Assembly (NCBI GenBank): GCA_029204225.1
Contig: CM055096.1
Location: forward strand, 37,521,460 to 37,585,459
DNA: 64,000 bases
Reading direction: 5' to 3'
DNA from: Diphasiastrum complanatum
Lineage: Eukaryota; Streptophyta; Lycopodiopsida; Lycopodiales; Lycopodiaceae
A program made the translations under genes and the position numbers. The notes beneath the pieces were generated by a model that made no database searches, was not told the DNA's origin, and saw nothing but the letters and a program-made list of their open reading frames with translations. Below are positions 11,576-22,263 of the stretch, one piece after another. Numbering within the stretch: the first letter of the stretch is position 1; every line of letters begins with the position of its first letter.

Positions 11576-11890
11576 AGAATTGAATCCTTTGTAAATATTC
11601 ATTCTTGCCTATGTCGTGGTGATGTTTCTATGTGATGCTGAATCCAGATCTTTGAAGTTTTGAAAATGTTTTGAAGTTTGATTCCAGTGTTCATCAACAA
11701 TTCAAAGATCACCTCAAATCAACCTATTTAAAGAAACAACAAAGACAGATATTCTCTAAGACAAAGAAATATCTAAAGGAAAAACATATGAAAAAATATC
11801 TTTTTGCTTTAACAAAAATCTGAAGGATAGGATGTTTCGTGAATGATCCTCGAAATAACGATGATATGTTCACGAGGACGTTTCACATTT

Positions 11891-11900
11891 GAGGAAGGGG
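11891..11900 (+). promoter_or_regulatory. Polypurine tract of gypsy element A
   Basis: GAGGAAGGGG lies three bases before the TGTGATG start of the 3' LTR. The same tract is at 30704-30714 in copy B. Confidence 0.75.
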
Positions 11901-11903
11901 ATA

Positions 11904-13142
11904 TGTGATGCCATGAAATTGCTAAATATTGAATATCAGCATAAATATGGCATGATATACTCGAAAATGAAGATATGAGCTGGATAAACATAAATCATGA
12001 AGAGGCCTAAGACATTTTTCGAGAATATATCTCCTAAGTACTTGTCTTGTAATTAAGGGCAAGACCTTTAAAAGGAAAAGACATTGCCTTGGATAGCCTT
12101 TACTAGGTCGTCCACACGAAATTACTAGATATAAAAAGACATGCTAAACTAGAGTAATTTTAACTCTTAGTTAAATATACCTCTTATGGTATAATTGAAC
12201 GTATACTCAATCTAATTGTTAACTAGACCTTTTCGCGGGAGCGATGCACCTGTTGTTTTAGAGGTGTGTCTGTTCGCCTTGTAGAACATATATTGATCTT
12301 ACACTTCAGTCTTGAGCATCAAGAGAGAAGAGTTTATGCATATGTAAGAGGTTGAAGAAGTGAATAGAGTGCTGAGAGTTATTCTCGCTTATCTCCGTTC
12401 TCCTCACTGTTGAGTGTCAGCGATCCTGAGTCTACTAGCAATCTCTAACGCATTACATGAATTACTCTCTGATCAGATAGACTCTCTAGCGCATTACAGT
12501 CGTTTGTTGTGTATCCGTAAAACATGCTCTAAAGAACTGTCTTAAAATCATCTTATTCATTTGTCGCAAATACTTTCTTTTCAGCACTCGAATAATGTCT
12601 ACCTTTGGTACAATTTAGCATGATCATTGAATAAAACTGTATGTATACATGTGAGATGACAGTCCCTGTCTGAAGAATTTAGTCTTTGATCTATGTTCCT
12701 GATTGTAGCTGACATAAGTTTCTAATGTGCTCTAGAACTATTTGTGTTATTTAACCATAACCTTGGACTTAAGTTGTTGAGGACTAACGTGATTAATTAA
12801 TTGTCTGCACAACCACGAATACATCGAATATTTCTCGACTCTCTGTTGACACCTTAATCATCCAGAGTGTAGTACTACCGTACTACTCTGATAACATCTC
12901 ATCTGTAGAATGCATTTCATTCGATTTGGCCGGATTGTTGTTCTGAAATTATTAACATTACACACCCCAAACACAAGTAATACTGGTTACTTTCTAATGT
13001 CTATTGACAACCAGAATAACACTTGAAATCACTTGTCATAATTGTATCAAATACATAACTTTCTAACGCTGTCCTCTGTGGGAACGACATTATTTACTAA
13101 ATCTATATTAACCTTGTTGGTATAGTACGACATTATCCCACA
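11904..13142 (+). repeat. 3' LTR of gypsy element A
   Basis: About 1239 bp from TGTGATGCC to ATCCCACA, directly after a PPT. The homologous LTR of B is 30717-31987. No second LTR of this element is in the window. Confidence 0.75.
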
Positions 13143-13243
13143 GCACCTTTGCTTTAGAGATTGTAGCCAGAGACTATCCTCGATGGATGAAGATAACATG
13201 ACTACTGCCTTGTCATTCTTCTCCCTCCATTCGCGTAGCTCCT
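13143..13243 (+). other. 101-bp flank shared with the right flank of copy B
   Basis: This matches 31988-32088 at nearly every base and then stops matching (CTCCT then AGTCTG here, TTCTGT there). It contains an open start (MDEDNMTTALSFFSLHSRSS, ATG near 13183) that in the second copy runs toward post-pol ORF D, so it may be a slice of a D-type element into which A/B inserted. Confidence 0.55.
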
Positions 13244-13355
13244 AGTCTGTTGTTGTAGGCATCTCCTCGGTGCCATCTACCTAGGGAAATAATTTTTTTC
13301 CCTTTAGTATTAGCGAGGTCTTAACCTTCCATGCCAGGAAGTTAGATCCTGATAA

Positions 13356-13725
13356 ATGGTGCCTTTTTATAAAATGGAGAAGGCCCTTGCCCCTCATTCA
13401 TTATTGTCTAATAATCACATTGATCCTATCCATTCATCTTGGACCCAACTTGATCCAAGGGTCCATAAAAAGTACATTAAACTTCACAAGATTCATGTGA
13501 GTCCCCATTTGGTCCCAACTCTAAAAAGTGATCTCTAAGTTTAAAAATGACTTTTGGGCCTCTAGTTTTATTTTAATTCCAAGGCCCAAGTCTATTTTAT
13601 TTTATTACACTTAAGCTTGCATGTACATTGGGCCATGGACTTATGCGCGCAGGATGCCATGCCCTCACAACACATTTTATTGGACGATTTTATTTATTTA
13701 CACTTTGTTGGGAATACCCCCAATA
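13356..13725 (-). repeat. 3' LTR fragment of a TGTTGGG-type gypsy element (element E)
   Basis: It matches 47424-47790, the inner half of the complete 5' LTR of the same family. On the minus strand it starts TATTGGGGGTATTCCCAACA, one or two changes from the intact TGTTGGG start, and carries the same TATAAAA segment near 13368. The LTR is cut short at its left end. Confidence 0.75.
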
Positions 13726-14450
13726 GGACCCATGACCTGAAATAGTGCCGGTCCCTCGGCACTGTCGGTTTAGTAAAGATTTTTCTTCACCCATCTTTGA
13801 TGGATCAAGTAGGTCGTGACGTCCTCCATAAAATTGAGACGGTCCAATTTCTTCAAGTCCTTGGGCGTGTGAAGGGACTTGTGGACTCCTCTCAGCCAAT
13901 CTTGGTCGACCCATGCTTGGAATCTGCGTCCATGGATCGCCCAGAACTGCAGCTCGATAATACACACGAGCGATTGGCAGCTGATCTTCGACTTTGTCTG
14001 AAGGTAGCGCCTTAGTAATGTCAAAGAATATGGGGGAGAGAAAATTGTCCCATTTAGTTTTGATCCCCATTAGATGTTCTAAGTCCCAGGCGTAAGTGGT
14101 TGTCGTGCGGATTGTTGGATTAGGACAATTGACATAGTGATTCGCGAATGTGGTGAGAGCCCCTCTGGCATCCACATCCGTAGTCCAACCATATTCTGAA
14201 TGAATGATCGACCAATTGAAATTTTAAATTGTGAGTTTGTCCTGAGGGGTGCCTCATTCCACCCATTTGGATCGTCATGTACATGGTAGGAAGTGCGCAT
14301 TCACCTGTAATTGTTGCGGATTCGTCACGTAGGCCCTGATGGCCACAGGGTCTCTTTCAAACAATTGTTGACGCCACTCTAGTTGTGGTTGGAGGGTGAG
14401 TAATGCTTGCAATTCTTTGCCCTTTATTGTCTGAGCTGAAAACAATATCT
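13726..14450 (-). pseudogene. Post-pol ORF of gypsy element E, C-terminal part
   Basis: Read from 14450 down to the LTR edge, this encodes a diverged protein with KGKELQALL, then RAYVTNPQQLQV and near the end VEDQLPIARVYYRAA. The same order (EGKELDKLL, RSYVASPYQLRV, AQDQLPIARLYYRAA) is found on the plus strand at 32840-33310 (ORF D). At least one frameshift near 14280-14180 and some stops are present. Because it abuts the 3' LTR, it is a post-pol ORF of its element. I know no function for it. Confidence 0.65.
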
Positions 14451-15475
14451 GTCATGGCATGATCGCAGGTTACAAAAGAAGGATCTTCACTCTGGAGATC
14501 TGGTCTTGATGTATAAAACAGGTGAAGGTCCTTATCGGATCAAGAAAATTCTTAATCATGGAGCCGTGAATTTGAAAAAGCTCGATGGGACACCATTCGA
14601 TACACCCATCAACGGTAGCCAGTTGCACAAGTATTGGCCACAATAGTGAGATAGATCCAGATTGGTGAGGGCACGTTACAAAAAGCTAATCTACTAAACC
14701 ATCACCACTAGATCTAGGAAGATCAAGCCAAATCAAGCTAGATCCATCAAGATTCGGCCAGATCTGGCAAGATCAAAAAAATCTAGCAGAGTTCAAGAAG
14801 GATTCAGATCCAGATAGGATAAAAAAGGAAGCAGATGATCAAATTATGCCAATAAGTCCTCTAAATTTGTAGATCAGAGACCTCGATCTCAGTAACTATG
14901 GCAAATTAAAGGGAAAAATTCACCAAAGACTGACAGATCTGTTACCAACTATCCATCAGAGCTTCAAGAGAACTACCAACAGTCAGATCAAGCCTGGATG
15001 AAGCTGATTACCAGTTTACAAAAGTTGAAAATCAGAAAACCTCGAGATCTCGTCAAAAAACACTCTAAAAGAGCACTTTTTTCATGATTTTTGGAGATCC
15101 CCTAGGAGATAATCTTTGACACTTAGACAGTCACCAGATCTGACCTAAATGCATCCATGAAAATCTCTACGAGGATTCCTGATAGAGGAATCATCATTTT
15201 TTAGTATGTGCAAGGGTTCCCAGAAGCCAAATTTTCAGAACCCTCGTAGAGCATCAAGATCATTTTACCAACTCTTGCAAGGTGCCTAAATGAAATCAGA
15301 ACAGTGAAATTAGCCTATCTACATAATCTGATCTTGAAAATCCAATCACACGAGCAAGTTGTGCCAGAGATCACTTCCTACGAGAGTTGAACCATCGCAA
15401 ACAATCTGAACCCTTGCAGAACCTTTGTATAGCAGTCAAATCACCTTCTGAACTCTCGTAGACTTCCTTGAGGTC
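14450..15475 (+). repeat. R3 block, copy 1: gypsy integrase tail plus 3' non-coding region
   Basis: This matches 17862-18923 along its length. The first 200 bp encode the integrase C-terminal GPY-type segment (LQKKDL, GDLVLMY, EGPYRIKKILNHG, QLHKYWP) and then a stop. The rest, about 800 bp, is non-coding and rich in CCCTCGCAGAAC / GCGAGAGTTC type words. It is a detached 3' end of the same gypsy family as the pol at 15790-18090. Confidence 0.75.
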
Positions 15476-15789
15476 TCATCATCTATGTTCTCAAGAGAGA
15501 CTTCATACTCAACTAGTATGGCTTTACTCCAATTTTGAGATGCAATGATCTCACTAAAGCAAATTGATTTATCAAATGACATAAGAGAAGTAAGTATCAG
15601 ATGTATACCACATGAGATATGCTCCTCTTTCCCTTCAAATGTGAGCCACATGGAATCAACCATATTTCTTGAGTTTCTTTTGGAATCACAACTTGAGAAG
15701 GTCTCTCCTCCTCAATCTTTGGCACACTCGAACCTTGAGATGATTCTTTAATATCCTCTTCTTGATGGAAATCCGAGACCTCCATGTCT
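15476..15789. other. Unassigned junction sequence between R3 copy 1 and gypsy pol
   Basis: Short open frames exist on both strands (minus 15436-15785), rich in Glu/Ser, with no recognisable domain. It separates R3 copy 1 from the truncated RT and is probably internal debris of an element. Confidence 0.3.
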
Positions 15790-18090
15790 CATAATGATCA
15801 CAACAACTATGACCACACAATATGCACTTCCTATGATCATCAAAATTACTTATGCTAGAAACATAAGTCCAAAAATCACCACAACTTGGCATAATTTTTC
15901 TAATATTGAAATCAAAAGGCATTTTCATCTCAATAAGGCTAACTACTTGCTTATGGATATAAGTGTCCACTTTGGATGCTTCGGACTTTGCAATGCCCCA
16001 AGCACCTTCCAGCGAGTCATGTAGGCAACATTCAAAGATAATCTTCAAAAATTTCTGGAAATTTTCTTGGACAATCTGTGCGTGCATAGACCAGACTCGG
16101 AACAGTTATCCAATTTGGAGAAAGTGTTACAGACATGCCGTGACTACCAGATCTCCCTGAATCCAGAAAAATGTCAATTCTGGGTGACACATGACCTGAT
16201 TCTCAGCCATATAGTGTCAAGACACGGAATCGCCACAGATCTATCAAAGATCAGGATCATTGTTGATCTACCACCACCGGGAACGATCCGCAAAGTCTAC
16301 ATCTTCATGGGTCATGGTAACTATTATAGGATCTTCATTCTTGATTTTGCGGAGTTAGCCCGACCAATTTACAAACTCACAACGGATCCACATTGGAACG
16401 AGTAAGCCCTAAAGTCCTTCCAAAAGCTTAAGGATGCATTGGTTTTAGCACCAATCTTATGCCTACCCAATTGGTTTATTGAGTTTCACGTGCATACGGA
16501 CGCATCAAAGTATGCAGTTGAAGCAGTCTTAACCCAGCCAGGTGAACACAAAACGGATTTTCCAACCCGATTTGCAAGACGACAGTTCAATGATACCGAA
16601 ATCAATTATTTGACCACAGAGCGGGAAGCACTGACAATGATCTATGCGGCTAAGAAATTTCGTCACTACCTGATGGCCACACATTTTGCTTTTTATACGG
16701 ACCATCAACCCTTGCTTTATCTCATTAATAAAACTTGCAACACTGGAAGAATCACCAGATGGCTACTTATTTTGTTGAAATTTGATTTTCGGATAGTAGT
16801 TCACAAGGGAAAACAACACTACATGGTAGATCATGTGTCACGAATCAAGGGGACGGAGATTGCAACCCAACCCGACAATGAGTTGGCAGATGCTGTCTTA
16901 TTTTATGTGGTAGTGGAAATTGATTTTGAAGGCTAGACCTTATCAGCTGATTGTCGGCCAGTTGTATCGAAGAGGACCAGATGGAATTCTTCGGCTGTGT
17001 ATTCTTCCTCATGAGGCCAGCCAGTTCATTTCGCTTTCACATGAAGTCATGGGTGGAGGCCATTTTGCATCTGACATTACAGTTCGCAAGATCCTGCAAT
17101 CAGGATGTTGGTGGCCAGCGATTCATAAGGATACGGAGGAATAACCTGAAAAAGTGCGATGTGTGCCAAAGGGCAAGGGGACCAACGAGATTGAATTATG
17201 ACCTACTGCACCCGGTCTTAGCCCAAGGAGCATCCAAAAAGTAGGGATTGGATTACATTGGTCCAATTCACCCTACAGCAAGGAGTTCCCAGGCTCGATA
17301 CATAATCGTAGCCACAGACTACCTCACCAAGTGGGTCAAAGCCAAGGTAGTAAGAGTAGCTGATGCTAAGACCACTGCCAAGTTCCTCTATGAAATATCA
17401 TTGTGCACTTTGGATGCCCGGTGGAGCTAGTTAGTGATCGCGAAAGCCATTTTATCAATGAGACCATCAAGGTCCTGTTGGAGGAATTCTTCGTGATCCA
17501 CAGAACTAGTATGTCTTATTGTCCTCGTGGTAATGGGCAAGCAGAATCATCCAATAAGATCCTGTGTAGCGTGCTCACGAAAATTGTTGAAGCTAGCAGA
17601 TCAGATTGGGAACATAAGTTGCATGCTGCTCTATGGGCATTCAAGACAACATATAAATAAAGCACTGATCAAACACCCTTCCAATTGGTATATGGTCAGG
17701 ATGCTGTAATGCAAGTAGAGTTTCTAGTTCCTTCATTAACGATTGCTACCACACAACGTCTTAATGAGTCCAAATCTCTACAACTATGCCACGAAGCTCT
17801 GCATAATCTCTGTGAAACACACTTACTAGTTGTGCATGCACTGGCAGTTGAAAAGGAAAGACACAAGGCATGATATGATCGCAGGTTACAAAAGAAGGAT
17901 CTTCGCTTCGGAGATCTGGTCCTGATGTACAAAACCAAGGCGATCAAGGGAAAGTTAAAATTCACATGCGAAGGTCCTTATTAGATCAAGGAAATTCTTA
18001 ATCATGGAGCCATGAATTTGAAAAAGCTAGATGGGACACCATTTGATACACCCATCAACAGTAGCCAGTTGCACAAGTACTGGCCACCAC
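15790..18090 (+). pseudogene. Ty3/gypsy pol remnant: RT (partial), RNase H, integrase
   Basis: Three frames must be followed. RT appears from about 15946 (FGLCNAPSTFQRVM-like) and has FLDNLCVH where the catalytic YLDD box should be, so it is dead. RNase H at 16439-16900 shows HTDASKYAVEAVL, TTEREALTMIYAAKKFRHYL and FYTDHQPLLYL. Integrase at 16930-17660 shows an HHCC segment, DYIGPI, VATDYLTKW, VSDRESHF and SYCPRGNGQAESSNK. The GPY tail follows at 17865-18090. Stops at 16021, 16403, 17242, 17428 and 17658 and several frameshifts break it. Upstream gag and protease are absent. RNase H and integrase resemble the non-chromodomain gypsy elements of plants. Confidence 0.85.
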
Positions 18091-18923
18091 AGTGAGCTAG
18101 ATCCAGTTTGGTGAGGGCACGTTACAAAAAGCTAATATGCTAAACCATCACCATTAGATCTAGGAAGATCAAGCCAAATCAAGCTAGATCCATCAAGATT
18201 CGGCCAGATTTGGCAAGATCGAGAAAATATAGCAGAATCCAAGAAGGATCCAGACCTAGATGGGATAAAAAAGAAAGCAGATCATCAGATTATGCCAATA
18301 AGTCCTCTAAATTTGTAGAAAATAGACCTCGATCTCAGTAACTATGGCAAATTAAAGGGCAAAATTTACCAAAGACTGACGGATCTCTTACCAACTATCC
18401 ATCAGAACTTTCAGAGAACTACCAACAGTTAGATGAAGCCTAGATGAAGCTGATTACCAGTTTACAAAAGTTAAAAATTAGAAAATCTCGAGATCTCATC
18501 AAAAAACACTCTAAAAGAGCACTTTTTTCATGATTTTTGGAGATCCCTGGGAGATAGCTCTTGAAACTTGGACAGTCACCAGATCTGACCCAGATGCATC
18601 CAAGAAATTCTCTGCGAGAGTTCTAATGGAGGATTCATCATTTTTTAGTGTGTGCGAGAGTTCCCAGAAGCTGATTTTCAGAACCCTCGTAGAGCATCAA
18701 GATCATCTTACCAACCCTCGCAAGGTGCCTAAATGGAATTAGAATAGTGATTAGCCTGTCTACATGGTCTGATCTTGAAAATCCGATCATAGGAGCAAAT
18801 TGTGCGAGAGATCACTTTCTACAAGAGTTGAACCCTCGCAAACAGTCTGAACCCTCGCAGAACCTTCGCATAGCAGTCAAATCACCTTCTGAACTCTTGT
18901 AGATTCCCTTGAGGTCTTAGAAT
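17862..18923 (+). repeat. R3 block, copy 2: integrase tail plus 3' non-coding region
   Basis: It continues directly from the pol remnant and matches 14450-15475 with a few indels (27 extra bases near 17940). After the stop at 18092 there is non-coding sequence to 18923 rich in the TGCGAGAGTTC / CCCTCGCAGAAC word family. Confidence 0.75.
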
Positions 18924-19266
18924 TTTGTGAAGAGGTGCCTGCCAAAATTTGGGTGGAACTGAGCAAGGGAAAGTTGATATCATCTAATACGCACTCTAAA
19001 TTCCGCTATATAAGGGCTAAATTTGAGTCATTTGTCACCTTTGCTAGCGAAGCTCTGCCAAAATTTACACTGAAATTACCAAGTTATCCGTTTGTGACCA
19101 AACTTCCTACCAACTATCATCTGCTCATACTGAACACTGATCTGCGCTCTAGACTACACTTTTTGTCATCCAACACTTGTTATTCACAGTTTTCTGTCGT
19201 TTTCATACCTTTTTACCCTTTTCACCATTTTTTCTACTTTTTTGTCCTTTAATCATCACCGCTAAC
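18924..19266 (+). other. Spacer before post-pol ORF C
   Basis: About 340 bp with a C/T-rich stretch (TTTTCATACC ... CACCATTTTTTCTAC) just before ATG 19267, much like the C/T-rich stretch preceding the ATGs of ORFs A and B. An open frame at 18935-19252 has no recognised domain. Confidence 0.35.
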
Positions 19267-20568
19267 ATGGCCTCCTCACCCTCTGAAGACTCTGGCACCA
19301 AACAGGTGATCCAACGTGAAATCCCCGAGGCCACACATATTTGGCCCTTACCCTCTAACGCTCTAATCCAACCATGGCTACATACAGCCAGTCCACTTTT
19401 AGAGGCATTTACTCGGCGCTTTTTGATTTTGAGATTAACATGGGCCTCATCCTTCATGCTTACGCCACCTGGGATGAGCAAAAGACATGTTTTCACTTCC
19501 TGTACCAAGGTACCACATACAAGGTCAGGATTAACATAGACTCGATGGTCATTATTGGCATTATGTCTGTCAGCCCATCTCCCATCACCATGCCAAAACT
19601 CTGATCAAAATTTTTGTCACCCAAACTGCACCAAAAATCCCAATCCAGACTAACAATGGTTACCTGATAGATGTTATCACGGAACTCTTCATTCAGACGG
19701 TTGCACATTTGTTGAATAACTTTCTGGTTATTTCAACATTTTGCAAGGACAGAATCCAGTCTAAACTGCTGAATCAGATAGTTGAATCCTTTCTGGAACT
19801 CCCTGGCCCCTCAGTTGTGCCATACGACTGGCATAGCTTCCTTATTCATGAACTAACCAAATCCATCAAACCCAACAACTGTGAGCGTATCGCATAGGGC
19901 CCCCTGTTGTGTAACTTCTCGAGGCAAAAGTGCGCAGTTTCCAATGCTCATCCCTTTTGTCTACCCTCGTGCCACACACTAACCTTTATCCGCCATCTCA
20001 AGCATCCATCTCCTCCCAACCTGCAGTTACTAACACAATGGCCAGCAAACGAATGTGTGGTGCTGCCTCTACATCTTCATCTCCACCTACTACCCGATGA
20101 CGTGCCTCCACTACCGCACTAACCACTCCATCAACCACCGCCACTTCTTCTTCCGTGCAACCATCCCCTTCCGTCTCTATTGTCACTACCATTCTCGCTT
20201 CCTCTGTTGATACCACTCCTATCTCTGTTCCATTATCCACTACTCCGTCCATCACCATCGCATCCTCCATCACTCCTGCCACCGTTGCTTCCATTCCATT
20301 CAATTCTTTTGATTCTCAATTGTCTCCCAGCACTCTGGCATGGATGCAAGTCATCAATTTTTCACCCCCACGCCAGACCCTTTTTGCTCCATCTTTGCCT
20401 TCTTCCATACTCCACACCACCCTTCAGTTCCCCTCTATTCCTCCCATTATCTCATTTGGACAAGCCATCCTCACCCCCATTTCCACAGTTGCTTCTCAAA
20501 CCCCACCTGCTTCGTCAACAAAGGTTGCCGAGGGCAACCAACTGTTGCCTGATGATGCATTTGTCTAA
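19267..20568 (+). pseudogene. Post-pol ORF C (gypsy), with Ser/Thr/Pro-rich C-terminal half
   Basis: The start MASSPSEDSG and the position after gypsy pol plus R3 parallel ORFs A and B (MAFGSSSSSS, MASGSSSSSS). The N-terminal half is spread over frames at 19267-19538, 19374-19604 and 19709-19897, so indels are needed. It includes a globular-looking segment (NIDSMVIIGIMSV, LLNQIVESFLELPGP). From about 20030 the sequence is low-complexity Ser/Thr/Pro (VQPSPSVSIVTTILASS), best seen at 20155-20568, ending at a TAA. Function is unknown. The family link to A/B rests on position and layout more than residue identity. Confidence 0.5.
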
Positions 20569-21438
20569 ATAGTTTTCGTACCATAGATAGATTGGACTGA
20601 TCCCACCACCTCAGATGGCATCAGGTCACTACCAGGTATACAATCGGTTCAATTTTTAAAGCACCTCATATTGGTTTTTAGAAAGTAAATTCTGGTTTTC
20701 AATTCACTTGTGTCGTCGATTACTTCATTGGAAGCACTTTTGTGAAAGCAACGGTATCAATAAGAGGTTGTGCTAGTTTTTTTTCCCTTAAGGCTTCTTG
20801 TTCTTCACATAACAATGGTTTTTGTTGGCTGTCTTTTGTTTTTTATTGAGCCGGTTTTAGCTTAAATCTGTAGAAAAAATAGGAAAAGAAACACACAAAG
20901 AACTAATCATTGGTTGTGAGTGTTGGTGGCTATTTACAAGATTTGCATGGCGGTTTCTTTATGATTCACAGGTTCATGCTAGATTTTTCTACAAACTAAC
21001 AATGTTTTGCAAGTTTGTGTGAATCAGTAAAGCCATTTTTATGATGGTATGAACTACAACAAAGCCTATCCTGTGGTTTAGGAATGGCAACCTGCATATC
21101 TGAGTTTTGGAAAAATTTGGGCCTCATCTACCCTGTTTTTTAGCCATAAAGAAAGCTATTCATTGTCAATCTGTAAACAAAGTTGCTTATGCATGTACGA
21201 AGGCACAACTACTATAGAAATGCCCTAAATGCATCTATAAACTGCAAAAACAGCTGTACATAAAGGCTTGATAGCTTCCTAGAAGTAATGGTTAGTTAAA
21301 ACTGTAAGAAAAACAACAAATAAGCTTCCAAAATTGCACCTATTGGTTCCACCAGTGCGCCCTACAAACACCTAAAACTTGCCATCATTCATAGAAAAAG
21401 TGGTGGAAGGATGGTGCGCCCCTATCTCTCATCTTCGG

Positions 21439-21440
<2 letters not shown>

Positions 21441-21518
<78 letters not shown>
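21441..21518. repeat. (CT)39 microsatellite
   Basis: Thirty-nine uninterrupted CT units (78 bp), followed by a degraded CTTTCTCTTT tail. Long CT tracts are common near plant promoters, but no gene start is visible here. Confidence 0.98.
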
Positions 21519-21525
<7 letters not shown>

Positions 21526-21607
21526 TGGGTTTGGCATGTTTTTGAGTGCGCGTGAAGTAGGACAGAGGCCTGAGGAGCTCGTTTTGGAAGGAAGAGAGCG
21601 AGGTGGA

Positions 21608-21621
21608 GGGGGGGGGGGGGG
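21608..21621. repeat. G14 homopolymer
   Basis: Fourteen consecutive G in a purine-rich strand 90 bp after the CT tract; a candidate for strand asymmetry or assembly error. Confidence 0.9.
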
Positions 21622-22263
21622 TGGTGAATGTAGCTTAAATTTTTTTTGAGTTAACTTAAGTGTGCATGGTAGGTGAAAAGGGGGGCGTGGCTGGCTAGAC
21701 TGGCTTGAGGTTAATGGTTTTTTTTAGATTTTTGTTTTTTTGTATTCCATGAGAATTTTTTTGTCATTATGGACTAAGGAAATGAAATTGCAGTTAACTT
21801 TCAATTGAATCGTAATGGCTTGGGTAATTGTGTAAACTAGATTTCTATGCATCGATATGGTTTTTTGGGCATTTTAGTGTTTACAATCCATTTGCAAAAT
21901 TCATTAGTATAACATTTTAAGCATGTTGGTCTTTTAAAAACTGTGTTTTTTTGGACATTACTTTATTAACAAACAATTATATCTGTCATGATAATAACTG
22001 AACGTAGATTTTTTAAATTTTCAGTTTTCACTGGCAAATATTTTTCAGTTGGGGAGGGGGGGGACACAAAAATTCACCCAGCACCACCCGGTAGTGATGG
22101 GAAATTCACAAAAATTCCCTCGATTTCGATAAGTTATTGCAAAGGCAAGGCGGTTCCGGAACTGCATCAAAGCAATAAATAGCATGATAACCAAATGCAA
22201 AATCTTTTTAATCAGTTACCAGCTATTAATTCACACAACTTGGGCTATCAACCGAAAAAAAAT

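Larger units (their letters stand above)
8507..13142 (+). mobile_element. Gypsy element A, 3' portion (post-pol region plus 3' LTR)
   Basis: Bases 8514-9451 match 29485-30430 and 11619-13142 match 30437-31987 of copy B. In B the region is preceded by a gypsy integrase C-terminus, so A is the post-pol part of the same element, its left side having been lost at the junction with the copia LTR. Contents are a short spacer, a long disrupted ORF (8934 to about 11575), PPT and 3' LTR. Confidence 0.8.
20569..22263. other. Non-coding stretch with simple repeats
   Basis: No gene or element is recognised in about 1.7 kb. It contains the (CT)39 and G14 tracts listed separately, A/T-rich intron-like text and a second short G run at 22053-22061. 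It may be a leader, LTR or intergenic DNA. Confidence 0.4.

Noticed and set aside
9452-11618. Considered as an intron of element A removed in copy B
   Set aside because: The junctions lack GT-AG, four filler bases are present, and the segment itself is coding-like in A. A deletion is simpler.
20180-20572. Second overlapping frame rich in Pro/Leu
   Set aside because: Shadow of the Ser/Thr/Pro-rich frame 20155-20568; both are low-complexity, and the Ser/Thr/Pro frame fits position and layout better.
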